NCBI RefSeq assembly: GCF_030656875.1
Contig: NZ_CP130943.1
Location: forward strand, 3,534,001-3,598,000
Length of the DNA: 64,000 nt
Reading direction: 5' to 3'
From: Prescottella sp. R16
GTDB lineage: Bacteria > Actinomycetota > Actinomycetes > Mycobacteriales > Mycobacteriaceae
The notes beneath the pieces were generated by a model. The model searched no databases. It was given only the letters and a program-made list of their open reading frames with translations, and had not been told where the DNA came from. The position numbers and the translations under genes are program-made. Positions 61,467 to 64,000 of the stretch are shown one piece after another; positions within the stretch are counted from its first letter, which is position 1, and each line of letters starts with the position of its first letter.

Positions 61467-62948
61467 TCACAGGAAGCATCCGGCACGTTCGGCCACCATG
61501 ATCGCAGTCGCGTGCGGACCACGACTCGGAACGGCCGGAAAAATCGACGTGTCCACCACGAACAAGCCGTCGATTCCGTGGACGCGGCATCGCTCGTCGA
61601 CGACGGAATCGTCGGCGCCCACACCGATCCGGCAGCTTCCCGACAGGTGCAGCGAGGTGCCCAGCCGGGCCCGCAACCAATCGTTCGACAGAGTGATCGG
61701 TTCCGGGTCGATCAACCCGTTCAGGGGACGCGCGTGCAGCAGGTCCGCGGCGTGGGACACTGCCTCCCGCATCATGACCCGATCCTCGGACGCTTCGAGA
61801 TAGCGGTACGACACTCGCGGTGCGTCCCGCGGGTCGGCGGACACCAGGCGGATCTCGCCGCGGCTGCGCGGCCGCGTCAGCACCACACCGAGGCACGGTT
61901 TCCCGATACCCGATCCGGGGATCAGATCGCCGAATGCCGCCGTGTACGGGCGCATTTCGATGCCGTCGTCGTCGAGCGTCACCTGCAGCGCCGGCGTGCG
62001 TCGGGTGCGGGCGGTGCGGTCCACGGGGCGCCGGTAGCGGTACGACAGCACCACCTCGGGGTGGTCGGTGAACTGCGCCCCCACCAGCGGCAGGTCGGCG
62101 ACCACCGGGATGCCCAGTTCCGACAGGTGGCCGGCGTCCCCGATCCCGGACAGCATCAGCAGGTGCGGTGTCGCGATCGCTCCGGCCGTCACGACCACCG
62201 TCGACGCCCGGATAGTGTGCGCCCGTTCCCCGTTCACCACCTCGATACCGGTCACCCGGTTTCCCTCGAAGACGATGCGGGTGACCGTCGTGTCGGCCCG
62301 GACGGTCAGGTTGGGGCGACCCAGATGCGGCAACAGGTATGCGGTGGCCGGGCCGACCCGGACCCCGTCACGAATGTTGAGCGGCACCGGGCCGACACCG
62401 TGCGCACCGGGCGCGTTCTTGTCCGGGTCCTCGGCATGTCCGGCGGCACGGGCCGCGTCGACGAATGCCGCGGAGATCGGATGCCAGTCCGATCGCGGTT
62501 CCCGGCGAACCGGAATCGGGCCCGTGCTCCCGTGCCACGGTCCCGCGAAGTCGGAGTCCGTCTCGATCGCCCGGTAGTACGGGAGCACCTGCTCGTACGA
62601 CCACGACGCCGGCCAGGTGTCGAAGTCGTCGACGGCGGCCCGCACGAAGTAGCCGCCGTTGACGGCACCCGAGCCGCCGAGGATCCGCCCGCGCGCGATC
62701 CAGCCGGGGCGACCGTGGGCCAGCTCCACCGCGTACGGCCACACCCAACGACTGTCCGGCCCGACCGGCAGCACTCCCGCGTCCCGCAGCTCCTGGGGCA
62801 GTTCGGCGGGAAGACGGTGTCCGGGACCGGATTCGACGAGTACGACGCTCCGGTGCGGGTCCTCGCTCAGCCGGGCCGCGAGCACACTGCCGCACGAACC
62901 GCCGCCCACGACGACGACGTCCGCGAACTCGGGAACCCCCGCCGGCAC
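61467..62948 (-). CDS. mftG: Mycofactocin-associated GMC oxidoreductase MftG
   Basis: A 493-residue flavin oxidoreductase of the glucose-methanol-choline family. The FAD site is VVVVGGGSCGSVLAARL; the GMC signature is ARGRILGGSGAVNGGYFVR; the active-site segment LHLSGSCRIGVGADDSVVDERCRV and the C-terminal GPHATAIMVAERAG are in place. GTG 62948 is chosen because it lies one base after the mftF stop and directly before the flavin fold; 60 more open codons upstream overlap mftF and look non-coding. MftG is known from mycofactocin loci and links re-oxidation of reduced mycofactocin to the respiratory chain. Tight coupling to mftF supports the assignment. Confidence 0.93.
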   Translation of the reverse strand: MPAGVPEFADVVVVGGGSCGSVLAARLSEDPHRSVVLVESGPGHRLPAELPQELRDAGVLPVGPDSRWVWPYAVELAHGRPGWIARGRILGGSGAVNGGYFVRAAVDDFDTWPASWSYEQVLPYYRAIETDSDFAGPWHGSTGPIPVRREPRSDWHPISAAFVDAARAAGHAEDPDKNAPGAHGVGPVPLNIRDGVRVGPATAYLLPHLGRPNLTVRADTTVTRIVFEGNRVTGIEVVNGERAHTIRASTVVVTAGAIATPHLLMLSGIGDAGHLSELGIPVVADLPLVGAQFTDHPEVVLSYRYRRPVDRTARTRRTPALQVTLDDDGIEMRPYTAAFGDLIPGSGIGKPCLGVVLTRPRSRGEIRLVSADPRDAPRVSYRYLEASEDRVMMREAVSHAADLLHARPLNGLIDPEPITLSNDWLRARLGTSLHLSGSCRIGVGADDSVVDERCRVHGIDGLFVVDTSIFPAVPSRGPHATAIMVAERAGCFL

Positions 62949-62949
62949 G

Positions 62950-64000
62950 TCAGTTCCCGATGCGCGGCACCAGGGCGCGCAGGTCGCGGGACCGGATCGC
63001 GCCGAGCCACAGGCCCGCACCGTAGGCGAGGTCGTCGAGGCGCTTGAAGACGGTGTGCCGCACCGGGTCGAGGCCGCCGACGTCCCGATGCTCCGCCCAG
63101 TCGACGACACCCTCGACGACCGCGGCAACGGCCGTCAGATATCGGACGCGGCGCGAGAACAGCATCGCGACGAGCGTGATCGGCCAGTACGACCGGCACA
63201 ACGCGGACGCGAGCTGCCGCGCCCCGTGCCCGAAGCCGCGGGCAGCGAGGATCGCGGCGATGCGGGTGGGCTCGTCGAGCCGGGTGAACGTGCGGCGCAG
63301 CCGGGCCGTCGTGACCAGGAACGTCACGACCGCGGCGAGACCGCCGAGCCGGGTGCCGCTCGCGGCGGCCAGCACGGACGCCAACGTCCACTTCGACATC
63401 GCGACCGGTGCGGCGAGGCCGGCGTGCCGGTCCGCGAGGGGTGCCGCCCCGGTGCCGTAGAACACCTTGCGGGCGAACCAGGTCCGCAGCGAGACCCGGT
63501 GGTCGTGCGCGACGTGCGCGACCGGCTCGTAGCGCAGCCGCCGGCCCGCGTCCTGCAGCCGCCAGCACAGGTCGACGTCCTCGGCGACGTGCATCGTCTC
63601 GTCGAATCCGCCGAGATCGGTGAGGACGTCGCGGCGCACCACCATCGCGGCGCTCGGCACGTACGACACGGGGCTGCCGGCGCGGACCGCGGACTCCTTG
63701 CGGCCCAGGTCCAGGGACGACCGGGTGTGCTCGTAGCGGGCCAGCACCGACCCGCCCGGACGGAGTGCCACGATGCGGGGGGCTACGAGCGCGACCGCCG
63801 GATCGCTGAAGTGCCCGAGCAGCAGCTCCAGCCAGCCCTTGCACGGCACCACGTCCGAGTCCAGGAACGCCACGAGAGGTGTCGTCGCCGACAGCAGTCC
63901 CGTGTTGCGGGCCGCGGCGGGACCGCGGGACGTCTCGTGCCGGACGACGGTGACACCGGTGGTGCCGTCCGGCGGCTCCGCTACCTCGAGCGGGACGACG
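62950..64000 (-). CDS. mftF: Mycofactocin glycosyltransferase MftF (5' end outside window)
   Basis: The last 350 or so codons of a GT2-family glycosyltransferase; the frame runs open to the window edge, so the start is missing. Visible parts are [11 protein letters not shown] and [10 protein letters not shown] with the metal-binding Dx[17 protein letters not shown], the [19 protein letters not shown] catalytic region and hydrophobic C-terminal stretches around [12 protein letters not shown] and [11 protein letters not shown] that suggest membrane contact. MftF attaches the beta-1,4-glucose chain to premycofactocin. Its position immediately before mftG is the standard order, so mftA-E should lie just to the right of this window. 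Confidence 0.92.
   Translation of the reverse strand, partial: VVPLEVAEPPDGTTGVTVVRHETSRGPAAARNTGLLSATTPLVAFLDSDVVPCKGWLELLLGHFSDPAVALVAPRIVALRPGGSVLARYEHTRSSLDLGRKESAVRAGSPVSYVPSAAMVVRRDVLTDLGGFDETMHVAEDVDLCWRLQDAGRRLRYEPVAHVAHDHRVSLRTWFARKVFYGTGAAPLADRHAGLAAPVAMSKWTLASVLAAASGTRLGGLAAVVTFLVTTARLRRTFTRLDEPTRIAAILAARGFGHGARQLASALCRSYWPITLVAMLFSRRVRYLTAVAAVVEGVVDWAEHRDVGGLDPVRHTVFKRLDDLAYGAGLWLGAIRSRDLRALVPRIGN

Overview
The window is high-GC DNA from a mycolic-acid-type actinobacterium, most likely Rhodococcus or a close relative. This is inferred from two WS/DGAT acyltransferases, the end of a mycofactocin locus (mftF, mftG), a BkaR/AccD1/AccA1/FadE19-type leucine operon laid out as in mycobacteria, and GTG/TTG starts with ATGA-coupled genes. 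I saw no mobile element, CRISPR array, tRNA or rRNA.

Region 1 (1-5.6 kb, all minus strand): two WS/DGAT-type acyltransferases, a secreted lipase and a family-2 glycosyltransferase, all downstream of the giant gene that follows.

Region 2 (5.6-43.4 kb): one minus-strand gene of about 35.3 kb encodes a nine-module non-ribosomal peptide synthetase of about 11,750 residues. The order is C-A-T-E / C-A-T / C-A-T / C-A-T / C-A-T / C-A-T / C-A-T-E / C-A-T-E / C-A-T-E. Its first C domain resembles that of EntF, and it ends in an epimerase with no thioesterase. Specificity residues read by eye suggest Ser in module 7 and Gln in module 9; the rest are not safely assignable. Modules 3 and 5 share an odd feature: the start of an A domain fused to the tail of a C domain, placed in front of a complete A domain, which looks like the scar of a lost module. 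Divergent from the NRPS is asnB (asparagine synthetase B), then a small VOC protein. No MbtH, PPTase, thioesterase, exporter or iron box is visible, so the peptide's release, export and control lie elsewhere.

Region 3 (43.4-52.3 kb): a tightly coupled leucine/isovalerate catabolic operon (accD1-accA1-fadE19-MaoC hydratase-CitE-like lyase-acetoacetyl-CoA synthetase). It is divergent from a TetR regulator resembling BkaR, with two GTTA-N8-TAAC operators between them.

Region 4 (52.3-64 kb, minus strand): an alcohol/aldehyde oxidation block linked to mycofactocin. It holds an aldehyde dehydrogenase, an NDMA-type (mycofactocin-dependent) alcohol dehydrogenase, a zinc-ribbon protein, an AcoR-like activator with a degenerate AAA+ domain, an acyl-CoA synthetase, a winged-helix protein, a GAF/SARP-like regulator, mftG and the 3' part of mftF. 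The aldehyde dehydrogenase and acyl-CoA synthetase genes share a nearly identical 20-bp upstream element and a second 17-bp element, so they are probably co-regulated. Together these genes would take an alcohol to aldehyde, acid and acyl-CoA.

Transcription units are bounded by several long perfect hairpins without T-tracts. All domain boundaries and specificity codes were read by eye and are approximate.
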